The translations under genes and the position numbers were made by a program. Below are positions 22,601 to 33,410 of a stretch of 64,000 bases of DNA, piece by piece; position 1 is the first letter of the stretch; each line of letters begins with the position of its first letter. Source of the stretch: Piper betle (taxonomy: Eukaryota; Streptophyta; Magnoliopsida; Piperales; Piperaceae); the NCBI GenBank assembly GCA_033002965.1, contig JAURVB010008859.1, positions 1 to 64,000 on the forward strand. The letters are read 5' to 3'. The notes beneath the pieces are model-generated. The model searched no databases, was not told where the DNA came from, and saw only the letters and a list, made by a program, of their open reading frames with translations.

Positions 22601-25482
22601 TATGTAGTAATACTAATGTCATACCAAGCAGTATTATTATTGGAGTTTTATTAAATGATTTGTAATTGGAAATTATTTAGTATATTAATTAAAGATTTTA
22701 TTTTTATCAGGATGTTATAATGTTTGTGGATTATAGTTTTAGAGGTTGGCAAATTTTCCATTTTAACTCATTTTTTTCCGGTGATATCAACAAAATTTAT
22801 TGTCTATGATTTTCACCATTTAATTATAAATTTTCTACCAATTTTGGTGTATTTACTTGTCATGATGGTTTCTACTTGTAAATTTTAGATGTTTTAATCA
22901 CTTGTCCTAAAAGTTTGTTCTGTCAGGAACAAGAACAATTTAATATTTACTTAGGTACTCCTTCACACGTCCAAGCAAGTTTTACAACTTGGCATACAAA
23001 CAAACATGGAGCAAATATTAATGAGACAAATAGGCATGGAGCCAAAATCACTATTTATCTAGGCATATGTCTCTAGTAGATTTGAATCCACACCATTGGG
23101 CTTCTATACCATGTAAATTTTGATGATTTGACCTCTTATTTTAAAGCTGATGCTGTTAGGAGAAAGATTTGCATTGATACTAACCTTTACTCTGGGCACT
23201 TAAATTGAGCGGGTGAATGAGGGAGTGAAAGAACCTTATTGATGTGTTGTCTTGTTCAGGAGCTGCAGAAGCTCTTCCAAGTTCTGATTGGGCAGCTTCG
23301 GATGCTTTTTGGCCTCAAATCTGATAATAATTTCCAACTGGCAGATGGGATCACCTGCTTCTTGACTGGTGAGAGAGGATTTTCTGAATGGTAAGGCTAA
23401 CATAATAAGTTTTTTGTTCCTTGATGCTAAAAAAGCAGTCATAATATGCCAATATTAGAAACTTGCTTGACCCTGCTGCCCCTCTTTTTCTATCTCTCCA
23501 CCTTTTCTTTCTCTATGACTGTTTGTACAAGATTGAAGAGTAATGTCTGCTACATGTTTTGGACACAAGTATTGGTTGGTGTCAATGGGGTCTCAGAGGC
23601 ACCATCTTACCATTGTTCAGATATTTGTTTAGACAATAAAGTTTGTTCTTGTCTTTATATTATTTGAAAATGTTGCAGGGAGTTGGATGCTTTGTTTCGG
23701 CATCATACATCTTTCAATCTTATCTCGTGTGCATCAACTCTTGGTTCTCTATCTAGACTGGTAATTCAATTTTTACTAGATTTATGATTCATCCATCCAT
23801 TTTCTTCCAATTTCACTGGGGCTAGTTTTGGATGTCTAGGTTTTGTCACTGCCAAGGATGATTGTTATGGATGAGATAGGCAGACAGGTTTGTCCCCTGC
23901 TGTCTCATCTTTTACTTCAGTTTTGCTAATATTCTGTGCAGACTGGTTTCTATCCTCATTGTTCTTCCACCTAATCCTAATTTTTTAGAGTCAGGAACAC
24001 GGCTTAGAATTCATGTGGAAAAATTTTGATGGGCAATGCCTATTCTGACACCAATTGTCAACTCAAAATCTAATCGATAATCCATCCATCAATTCCTTCA
24101 GCCCTTTAACATTAAACTTACTATTCTATGTTAGAATTTAAATTAGAATTTGTTAGACTTCAAAAATTTCCAGAACGAAAAGATCATACTTGAACTGAGA
24201 GTTTTATTCTTTGACAAAATAAAGTCATAAACTATATTTTGCAATCTTGGGATATAGCTGTCCCCAAGATGTCCTCGTGGAATTGCTGTAATAATATGTT
24301 CAGTTGTTTAATTTTCATTAGTATATTTGACATGATCTTGAAAATTCTGCCATACTATTTAAATTTCCCATGCTGATTATTTTCTTCTAGTGTGATACTA
24401 TTATCATTTCTCTCCACTTGGCTTAACCTTTTTTGTGACCATAAATATAACAAATACATTGTAAGTTTGCTTCTTCGCTATGCAAATACCTGTTATGATA
24501 CTTACCATCAATGAACTATGCTAGCCTCAGATGGTAATTTCGGTACCAAATCATTTGATTATATACTTATTTATAAAATTGTAACCTGTGTAAAGTGATC
24601 ACCTAAGCTTTTTCTTAATTCTGCGTGGTTTTATGTCATTGATTTAGATGTTAAAGCAATAATTTGGTGGCACAACCATGCTGCCAACCTTAGCCTTGCT
24701 TGGCTATGGTGTAAATGATGATGAAGAATGTACTGTTTTAATATTATGTGCAGCCTGTAGCCAAACATGAAAATCCGTGTGAATGTCACTCACTTAATAT
24801 ATGTAGGGATAGCAGGATGTAAGTGTAACTACATTATGCGAGATTGAAGAACTTTTTACTTTTTCTTTTGGCTATTATTTATCTATCTGATGGTTATCCA
24901 GGTAAAACTTTCACTGGAAGCTGCCACCTTTTCTCTCAGCAATGCCTCCCTGGGATTCCATGATTCTTCGGCTGGTACTGGTTCTTATATTTAGTTTATG
25001 TCCGACCCTAAATTGTGTAATCAATCATTATATCTGATTTTCCTATGCTCAGTTTTTCACATGTAACAGACTAATAAACGATGAGCTTTTTGTTCCAGCA
25101 TGTTCTCGACAAGCCAGAACTTTATCAGAGAATGCCTTCTTTCATCCGTCTATCACATCCTTGAGCTATTTTTCTATTGAGCACTATTTTGCTATTTACA
25201 TGGTTAGTGGTTTGACAAACGTTTCAATGATTTTTAGTACAACTTCGTAACTCTTCTTCTTCTTCAGATGATCTTATTTAGTAGTATTATTGTTGTTTTT
25301 ATGTCAAATGGTTCATTAGGCGTGTTCTAATTTCAATTGTTGACTTCTACCATTACAATTTTCAGCCTTTCTTTGCACCCGTTTCACTGCATGTTCTAAT
25401 TGCTGCAATCAAGGAGATAAAACGATATAAGAAAGAAAGAGCAAAGTATTTCACGTGGCTGGGGCAGAAGAAGGTTTCTTAG
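19690..25482 (+). CDS. PIGS: GPI transamidase component PIG-S
   Basis: Thirteen exons join in frame to 592 aa: 19690-19825, 19921-20593, 20788-20872, 20984-21073, 21507-21580, 22049-22133, 22217-22297, 23260-23390, 23679-23760, 23840-23887, 24902-24974, 25099-25202, 25366-25482. PIG-S is a membrane subunit of the ER complex that attaches GPI anchors to proteins. A hydrophobic segment near the N-terminus (RFVLTLTILLSFLAGAPLLL) and another near the C-terminus (HYFAIYMPFFAPVSLHVLIA) give the family's two-transmembrane layout with a large lumenal domain between. Family-like stretches include YRSPLPLADIDSL, FVTGGI, SPVWGGVIVWNPP and FLTGERGF. The exon 5 donor is at 21581, not 21579, because only that restores VVYIPS. 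A basic tail (KEIKRYKKERAKYF) follows the last membrane helix. No lesion was seen. Confidence 0.93.
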
Positions 25483-26340
25483 AGACAGGGAATGACATTT
25501 TGGAATTGAAGTGAATTTTTTAAAGGTTGCCAAACCAAAATATTTTTGTGAACTTATTTTTTAGGGCTACCAGCAAAAGCTTCTCAACCCTCCCCCCCCC
25601 CACATTTACATTTTGTTCTGTTTATAATAGTGTTAAGTAGGAGTGGTCAACTGCTGTAAGGTGTAGTAGTAGTTCTTGCCCTAATATGGTTGCATTATGA
25701 ATATTGTAGTCTTGTTGGACCGCGCAGTTAATTGAGACACTGCCGTATTTATTAAACTGGTTGAACGACTGGAACGTAAAATTTTAGTTTTTTAATAGTT
25801 ATATGAAGATTTGCAAATCATGTACTCGTTTTTGTTTACACTAAGGGATCTGAGAGCATATTGTTTTACCAAACTTTGAAGTCTGGGTAGTATAATCCTA
25901 TTTGACTATTTTTGATACTATTTGAATATATTATTTATTTATTTATACATGCCTACGCGCTTATAATATGAATGAGTTCATGGTATATATATATATATAT
26001 AATAACAAGCAACTCATTGTAGAACTTTACTTAAATTAGATGAGAATTCTTACATGTTATGTTTAATAATATTAGCCAACTTAAACATATGCCTCCTATA
26101 ATCAGAAGCCTTGTGTGTTATGGCCTTTCAGATTAGGTACTTGTTTAGAGCTGCGCAGCGTGCAACTCAACCGTGGGATTCGGCAGCAAACACAGAAATA
26201 AATCTCTCCAACCGTTCTGAACACCCACCAACAATTCTTTTGTTTACGGTATCACCATCAGTTCAAGCATATTTTCCTAATATTTGGTTAACCTCTGAAG
26301 CAGGAAGCAAAAAAAAAAAAATCACTAGCCCATTTTTTTG
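25483..26340. other. Convergent intergenic region
   Basis: Lies between the 3' ends of PIG-S (+) and the SAM-domain gene (-). Contains a C-run at 25592-25600, a (TA)n tract at 25984-26002 and presumed 3' untranslated sequence. No additional gene. Confidence 0.6.
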
Positions 26341-26744
26341 TCAAGTTCTGGCATCTAAAGCTACATGTATTTTCTTCCTCGGCCCCTGCAAACATTGCAC
26401 AAAAACTTCGTAAGCAGCCAACTCCATCACAAAACAGAAAGGCAAGCAACTATCAGAAATACCATAGGAATCCCAAGAGCTTTTAGGTCCCCATCTGTCA
26501 TGTACATGAGGGCTGTCACATCAACTGCTTACAGAAAATGCTATTTTAACTTGTTCTGAGAATGAAATATGTTTTTTGACAAAAAGAAGATAAACAATTA
26601 ACATCAAACAGAACAGCTGAAAATAACATACTTCTTCAGCCTGAAAAGTAATAAGATATTTCTCAAGACCTAGCGACTGAAGCAAAGCATCAACAGTGCT
26701 CTTATCAGTTTGCACAAGCAAAGCACGCACTTGAAAGACAAAAA

Positions 26745-26753
26745 TATTGAAAG
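26745..26753. repeat. 9-bp target site duplication, left copy
   Basis: TATTGAAAG directly precedes the foldback element; the same nine bases follow it at 29412-29420. Confidence 0.85.
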
Positions 26754-26754
26754 G

Positions 26755-26841
26755 GGGCAGCGCTACAGTGCGCTGCCCTATTTTGGCAGCGCATTGGCGC
26801 TGCCTATTGTGGACCGTTGGATCTAATCCAACGGTCCACAA
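26755..26841. repeat. Left-end hairpin series of foldback element
   Basis: Three successive perfect inverted repeats: GGGCAGCGC/GCGCTGCCC (26755-26778), GGCAGCGC/GCGCTGCC (26785-26804) and TGTGGACCGTTGGAT/ATCCAACGGTCCACA with a 3-nt loop (about 26808-26840). Confidence 0.9.
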
Positions 26842-27409
26842 TCAACCTTCACCCCCCCACCCACTTTCAGCCTCCCGCCGCCGGCCCCCGCCCGCCGCCG
26901 TCCCATGCCCTGTCCCGCCGCCCTTGCCCCGCCCCGCCGCGCCCCTGCCCCGCCGGCCTCCCTGCCCCAGCCCAGCCCTGCCCCGCCCCTGCCCCCGCCC
27001 AGCCCCTGGGCCGCCCCAGCCCCCGCCGCGCCCAGCCCCTGCCCCTGCCCGCAGGCCGCCCCTGCCACCGCCCCCGCTGCGCCTGCCCCAACCGGCCTCC
27101 CCTGCCCCGCCCCCGCTGGCCGCCCCAGCCCCCTGGCCTGCCCCAGTCCCTGCCCCGCCCCAGCCCCGACCCTCGCCCAGCCCCTGCCCCGCCCCTGCCC
27201 CGCCGGCCGCCCCAGCCCCGCCACGCAGGCCGCCCCTGCCCCACCGTTGCGCCTGCCCCAGCCGGCTCCCCTGCCCCCACCCTCCCCTGCCCCCGCCGCC
27301 GCGCCTGCCCCCGTCGCCCGCCGCCCGCCCCCGCGGGTGGCCGGCGGCGAGGTCGCCGGCGGTGGGTGGCGCGGCGAGAGAGAGCGGGGGGAACAGGGGA
27401 GGGTAAAAA

Positions 27410-28980
27410 CGTAATAAAAACTTTACTCGGTCCCCGACTCGAGTTAATATTACGAAATAAATTTAAAAAATAAAATTTTTTTAATAAATACTTGATTTGA
27501 TCTCGCACGAGATCGAGCTAATATTACGAAATAAATTAAAAAAATAAAATTTTTTTATAATAAATACTTGATTCGATCTCGCACGAGATCGAGTCAATAT
27601 TACGAAATAAATAAAAAAATAAAATTTTTTATAATAAATATTTGATTCGATCTCGCACGAGATCGATTCAATATTACGAAATAAATTTAAAAAATAAAAT
27701 AATTTTGTAATAAAAACTTTATTCGGTCCCACACGAGACCGGCGCCGCACATTTCCCAGCAGGCCCATCCAGCCCCGAGGCGGCGACATTGTTGGCCAAC
27801 GCGCTGCTGGCGGCAAGGTCGCCGGCAGGGGGTGGCACGCCTAAACAAATGAGGAAGAAACATGGGAGAGTATTTTGGTAATAAAAATTTTACTCAATCG
27901 AACTCGAGTTAATATTACAAAATAAATTTTAAAAAATAAAATAATGTCATAAAAACTTGACTCGAGTCGGGATCGAGTCAATAATATGAAATAAATTTAA
28001 AAAATATAAAATAATTTTGTAATAAAAACCTTACTCGATTATATGCGGGACCGAGTCAAGTTTTTATTACAAAATAACTTTATTACCGAATAAAATTTTA
28101 TTACAAAATAAATTTTAACAAAAATAAAATAATTCTGTAATAAATTATTTTAACTCGAGTCGGGATCGAATAAAGATTTTATTACGAAATTATTTTATTT
28201 AATTTTTTTTTGTAATATTAACTTAAGTCGGGATTGAGTCCTGACCCGCAGCCCTCGCCCCCGCCCCCACCCTGCAAGCCGCCCCTGCCCCCGGCCCTGC
28301 CCGGAGATTGTAGTTAATATTCTTATAATATTAAATTAAAAAAATTGACTTGGTCGCGATTGTAGTTAATATTCTTATAAGTTTTTATTATAAAATAAAT
28401 TTATTACAAAATAAATTTTAAAAAATAAATAATTTCGTAATAAAAATTTGACTCAGTCGAACTCGAGTCAATACTATGAAATAAATTTAAAATAAAATAA
28501 AATAATTTCATAATAAAAACTTGACTCAGTTCTTTATGGTATTTTATTTTTAAATTTTTTAAAATTTATTTTGTAATATTGAATCGGGTCAGAAGCGAGT
28601 CAAGTTTTTATTACGAAATTATTTTTATATTTTTTAAAACTTTATTTCATAATATTGACTCGAGTAGGGAGCGAGTTAAGTTTTTATTACAAAATTATTT
28701 TATTTTATTTTTTAAAATTAATTTCTTAATATTAACTCAAGCCGGGAACAAGTTAAGTTTTTATTATAAAATTACCATCACTGACATCCCTGCGCGGGAT
28801 CGAGTCAAGTTTTTATTATGAAAAAATTTTATTTTTTAAAAAAATTATTTCATAATATTAGCACGAGTTGGGACTGGGTCATATTTTTATTACGAAATTA
28901 TTTTATTTTTTAATATTTATTTCGTAATAAAAATTTAACTCGAGTCGGGATCGAGTAAAGTTTTTATTACGAAACTACCC
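27410..28980. repeat. Head-to-head array of ~72-bp palindromic repeats
   Basis: Left half: units of about 72-76 bp combining 'aataaatacttgat', a near-palindrome 'gatctcgcacgagatc' and 'caatattacgaaataaat'. The 16-bp core has arms GATCTCG/CGAGATC. Right half (from about 28060): the same unit in reverse complement ('ttcgtaatattgactcgag', 'gagtcaagtttttattac'). Two GC-rich islands interrupt it (27725-27870 and 28240-28310). No coding potential. Confidence 0.8.
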
Positions 28981-29321
28981 TCCCATGTTCTTCCTCCCCC
29001 CTCTGTTTGCCGCGCCACCTCACCGCCGGCCGCGCCGCGGGGGGGGGCAGTAGGGGGTTGGGCTGCGGCGCGAGGGGGGCCGCCGCTGCAGGCGGGGGGA
29101 TAGCCGCTTCGGGCAGGGGCGAGGTGGGGGGGACGCGGCTGTGGGCAGCGGGGGATGGGGGGGCGCCGCGGCTGCTCGATGGGGCGGTGGGGGACCGTGG
29201 CTGCAGGCAGGGCCGGCGGTAGGGGCCGGGCCGGGGGGCGGGGGCGGCGGAATCCGGCAAGGGGGGGGGGGTAACGTGCTGTGCAGGAGAAAAGGGGGGA
29301 GGGGGGAAAAAACGAAGAAAA

Positions 29322-29398
29322 GATTTGGACCGTTGGATTTTGATCCAACGGTCCAAATCGAATAAGCTGCCAATGGGCTGCATTTTGATGCAGCCCAT
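29322..29398. repeat. Right-end hairpin series of foldback element
   Basis: Two perfect inverted repeats, each with a TTTG loop: GATTTGGACCGTTGGAT with its complement (29322-29359) and ATGGGCTGCAT/ATGCAGCCCAT (29373-29398). Confidence 0.9.
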
Positions 29399-29411
29399 GG
29401 TAATATTTTAC

Positions 29412-29420
29412 TATTGAAAG
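29412..29420. repeat. 9-bp target site duplication, right copy
   Basis: TATTGAAAG, identical to 26745-26753. Confidence 0.85.
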
Positions 29421-31602
29421 GTACCAAAAATGTGTTAAAAGAACAAAAGAGATTTTTCAACCCACATTCTTTCTTCAATATTGCTTATATAGATCTAGGT
29501 TCGATTTCTTTCCAAATAAATACTACCTAAAAGGCATATCTACACTGTAGGACAACCCGTTTGTCACTAAGACGAAGATGATTTGGCAAGTTTTGGGTCA
29601 CTGGGAACAGACACATCAACCCGACTTTTCTTGACAAGTTTGCCAATCTCAGTTATCAGTGTTGATTTTGGTAGTTCAACCATTGGAAGGTTTGCATTTG
29701 CTGGGTTAATAGTTGCCGGTTGAGAGGGCACCGTGCAAGATGGCTTCTCACTGAAACCTCTAATCCCTTGAGCTGCCTTTTCGAATGGGTGGGTTTGCTG
29801 TAGTACGTTTCTTTGCGGCTTCGATCTAAGATCATTTGGGCCTAGTTTGTCATCTTGAAAATCAACAGATCAATCAACATGATATTTTGAGCCTTTGTTA
29901 GAAAACACGTAACAAGCAAGATCGAGACTACTGGAAACTCGAGGGTTTTCACTGTCATGAAGACGACAATTCCACTTGTCATCACTCTGCCATAGCATAA
30001 AAGAAATATTTTGATGGTTCATAAGCTCAAACTTTGAGACAAACGAAATACAATAACAAAAAAAACACAAAAATAAGAACACACGAACTTTCAGAAACAT
30101 AGATAGATTGCTTGCAAGAACTTGTTTAACGAAATTCATGTAAGCATAATATGAGGTAAAAACTGTATGCAGAAAAGTGGCAAAAAAGCAGGCAAGACTA
30201 TCGGCTTAAGTTTATTCCCCCTTTCAGATGTTTCCAGTTGTTAGGAGACTTTGGGTATCCGGTGGAAAATACCAAGCTATCAACGCCATCTACAAACCAA
30301 ACAGAACCCAAATGGTTTCCCCTTATCTTGTCTTCCACCTAGACTTGAATACAGCCAACATGCCACAGCTTAACCAGATATTTCAAACCAAGACAATTTC
30401 ACCACAAAACTACTAATCTAGTATCCCAAAAAAACCTAACAAACGACCTCAGAGATAAGCCTTGCGACCATCTTTATAAATTAAACAAACGAAAAAAGAA
30501 AAAATTCCCCCGGCTGAATCATCTAATATTTATATCCTTTCTACTTGCCTAGCCTTCTCCTCAAACTTGACTTATGCAGCCAAAATTCCAGCTTGAACGT
30601 ACAAATGAATCATGTAATTTCACAAAAAAACAACCAATCAGAACCCCACTCCAAGATAATATTAACAAATGCATATATCAGCATTGCAACCATTTTCTTT
30701 GAAACCATTCCAAGAAATATCACGTATCAAAGCAAGCTAATAATATCAAGCAACCCTATACAATTTTTCTTTTTTAAATTGAGAAACCAAATTTCAGAGT
30801 AGAAAATAGAGAAACAAAAAGCGTATACCTTTCACCTACATTGGGGCCAGGCCGGTACCGTTCGTCGTCGACACCGACGCTGAGGCGGTCTCTCACCGAC
30901 CTTTTTCCGCCGGCGGCAAGACGATCAGCATGCATTGCTATACGTTAAAAGAAGCAATAGGAGGACGCTGGAGATGAAGAAAAGATCTCGCCGCCGGCGA
31001 CAATTGGCCGCCGTGGACCTGCGAAGTGGGGGAATAGTGAACAGTCGGCTGGACACTCCGGACTGGATTGTGGGGCCGCAGACCGCGATAGCTTCTTGTC
31101 CGTGATTTAGGTCGCGGACAAATTATACGGCCTATTTTGCCCTCTCTTGTAGGTGTATATTTACACAATTTTTTTATACCCCCCGCTGGAATTTGCTATA
31201 TTAAGTGTTATGTAGCACTTTTTTGATTAGTTTAAAATTTTTTAATTGAAAAATAATAATTTAATTATTATAATTAAAATTTTAAATACTTCAAATTAAA
31301 GAGATTTAAATCAATTAAATAAATACTATAGTGAGCTTATTGTAATAAGTACTAAAACAAATTGCCCTTTAATAGATCAGAAGAAGGGCATTAATTAGTA
31401 TTTTTTATAATACTTTTGTCATCTCATCTACACAATAGTAAGTGTTTTTATCCCATTTCCTTTTATAACTTACATCATACCAAACTAAAGTGTTTTTTTT
31501 CATAGTTATAACTTGTTTTTTGTTTTACCAACTTATATCTTAGCCAAGGAATGAAACCCAATTTATCAAAACACAAATTTGCAGGGGAGACTTTAAGCAA
31601 GG

Positions 31603-31604
<2 letters not shown>

Positions 31605-31648
<44 letters not shown>
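31605..31648. repeat. (TA)n microsatellite
   Basis: Pure TA tract that served as target for the adjacent foldback element; TA also follows that element at 32067-32078. Confidence 0.95.
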
Positions 31649-31650
<2 letters not shown>

Positions 31651-32067
31651 AAAATACTACCATGGGCTGCATCAAAATGCAGCCTATTGGTAGCTTATTC
31701 GTGTGGGCCGTCGGATCTTAATCCGACGGCCCACAATCAAACCACCTACCCACTGTTGGACCGGCCCGCCCAACCTGCCGGACCCGCCCTCCCGCCCGCG
31801 ACCGCCCCGCCCTTCCCGCCCGCGACCGCCCCACCGCGGCCTCGCCGCCTGCCGCCGCGGTGGGGCGGTCGCGAGCGGGAGGGGCGGGGCGGTCGCGGGC
31901 GGGAGGGCGGGTCCGACGGGTCGGACAGGTTTGGCGGGTCGGTCCAACAGTGGGTGGGGGGGTGGGTGGGTGGTTTGATTGTGGGCCGTCGGATCAAGAT
32001 TCGACGGCCCACGCGAGGCAGTGCATTGGCGCGGCCAAAATAGGGCAGCGCACTGTAGCGCTGCCCT
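31649..32067. mobile_element. Short foldback element (419 bp), same family, opposite orientation
   Basis: Begins ggaaaatactaccatgggc and ends gtagcgctgccct, matching the two ends of the 2.66 kb element in reverse order. Almost the whole length folds back: GC-rich arms (31700-31845 against 31850-31995) are inverted complements around a centre near 31848, bounded by stems GTGGGCCGTCGGAT/ATCCGACGGCCCAC. The flanking TA tracts are consistent with a 9-bp duplication but cannot prove it. Proline- and glycine-rich frames here are compositional. Confidence 0.75.
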
Positions 32068-32190
32068 ATATATATATACCCAAACGATCACACAATTACT
32101 AGCTCTAACAAACCCTTAATAATCTTAGTAAAGTACACAGAAATAAAGATTAAACTATTAACTAATACTAATGTAATATGATAGCATAAT

Positions 32191-32470
32191 AGGTAAACCA
32201 AACTCACATAAACAAAACAACTCACAATTAAACAGATAGTAATAAACATAAACAAAACAACTCACAATTAAACAGATAGTAATAAACATAAACAAAACAC
32301 CTCACAATTAGACAGATGTTCATGAACAGATAACCTCAATATTAAATAGCAATATCGAAAATGAAACAGTTATCTTGTTGTATATCAAGATACAAGGCAT
32401 ATATAATATTGAACTACAGTATTGAATATAAAATAGTTATCTTGTTGTATATCACAATATAATATTGAAA
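32191..32470. repeat. Short tandem repeats (40-bp x3; ~61-bp x2)
   Basis: Three copies of a 40-bp unit containing 'aacaactcacaattaaacag' (32201-32320), followed by two copies of a unit with 'gttatcttgttgtatatca' (about 32368 and 32429). No gene is evident in 32100-32990. Confidence 0.8.
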
Positions 32471-33299
32471 CGCAGTATTGAATTGTAAAGACTGTATTCA
32501 ATTTAAAATTCCACCTCTAGTAAAACTGGAGAGGTTTCAGTGATAACTGAATAAAAGAAAATAAAATAAATCCACCTCAAGTAGTATAATGGAGCGAAAG
32601 ATGTTCCGGGAAGGAACGTAAGTCCATACCTCAATCGTGAATACTTTATTGATCTTCAAGAACTTTACAAACATATGGACAGACACTCGATTTCACAGAT
32701 GGTACTCACAAGCACCCTTATAAACTTTCACAGACACACTTATAAACTCACATACACACTCGCAAACTCTTATCTGAAACTTGGAAACTTCCCTCCGAAC
32801 TTCGATTACAAACTATGAAATTGTAGGAGGAGAACTCTAGAGTAGAGGTTATGCTTGTAAATAGAGTCTTCGAGGTCTGATATTTCCTACTTCTCCATCC
32901 AAGTCTAACTAATTCCGATAAGTTCTGAATCAGCAAATTTCGAAAAACGTCTTAAAATTAACAAGTCCTGACTGGCTAATTCTGTATTCTATGTCATGCG
33001 AGAAATATAGCCAATTATTACAGCGACGATAATACCATGATACCACTTCATGTGATGACATCGAGTTTTCTGAAACAATGTTGCTTCTATGGGGTATGGG
33101 CCTTCGGTAGAGAACTTAATAAATTTATTATTAATGTAGTCGCGGATGGCAGCCTCGGGGGAAAATGTCAAAGAGACGACAAAGACAGTCGAAATGAAGG
33201 TCAACTTTCAAAACATGGTGAGGGTTTCGATAAGGTGAGTGGTGACTACTGGTGAAGGCCTTTAGGGCACAGCAAGTCTCTAACAGCTTTCAACTAGAT

Positions 33300-33376
33300 A
33301 ATAATCGGTCAAAATTTGGTTCCATAGGATTGTGGCACCCTGCGATATTTGAGTCTTCGTCTTATAATGTATAATA

Positions 33377-33410
<34 letters not shown>

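Larger units (their letters stand above)
26754..29411. mobile_element. Foldback-like non-autonomous DNA transposon (2658 bp)
   Basis: Flanked by the 9-bp direct duplication TATTGAAAG, a length typical of Mutator-like (MULE) elements. One end starts GGGGCAGCGCTACAGTGCGC, the other (read inward) GTAAAATATTACCATGGGC, so the tips are not simple inverted repeats. Each end carries a series of small perfect hairpins. Inside, both arms turn C-rich inward, then into about 72-bp AT-rich tandem repeats. The arm 27340-27480 is inverted and similar to 28930-29045 (shared 'aataaaaactttactcg', 'gggagggta'). No transposase is encoded; long proline/glycine/arginine-rich frames across the GC arms exist in many frames at once and are compositional. 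It sits in an intron of the SAM-domain gene, with its left edge about 24 bp from the exon 3 acceptor. Confidence 0.75.
26341..30935 (-). pseudogene. SAM (sterile alpha motif)-domain protein, damaged copy
   Basis: Recognised exons, 5' to 3': 30935-30840 (MHADRLAAGGKRSVRDRL), 29986 to about 29568 (SDDKWNCRLHDS ... DLRSKPQRN ... ITEIGKLVKKSR), 26729-26632, 26524-26463 and 26385-26341. The last three encode a SAM domain: TVDALLQSLGLEKYLITF, then VDVTALMYMTDGDLKALGIP and GPRKKIHVALDART. Plant proteins of this layout (basic N-terminus, RSV+RL motif, DDKW, C-terminal SAM) are of unknown function; SAM domains usually mediate protein or RNA binding. Damage: an in-frame TGA at 29872-29870, and a one-base deficit at the exon 3/4 junction (phase 0 donor GAA|gtatgt against an exon 4 that needs phase 1). 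The exon 2/3 boundary is unresolved. A 2.66 kb transposon sits in the intron before exon 3. A sequencing error at either lesion cannot be excluded. Confidence 0.75.

Noticed and set aside
26747..27508. Several long proline-, alanine-, arginine- and glycine-rich frames on both strands
   Set aside because: All frames stay open at once in low-complexity C/G-rich DNA of a transposon arm; composition, not coding.
28935..29478. Proline-rich minus-strand frames (up to 152 codons)
   Set aside because: Same reason; they lie inside the right arm and end hairpins of the foldback element.
30938..31168. 76-codon minus-strand frame upstream of the SAM-domain gene
   Set aside because: Ends by running into the recognised start region in another frame; it lies in the leader/promoter and has no family features.
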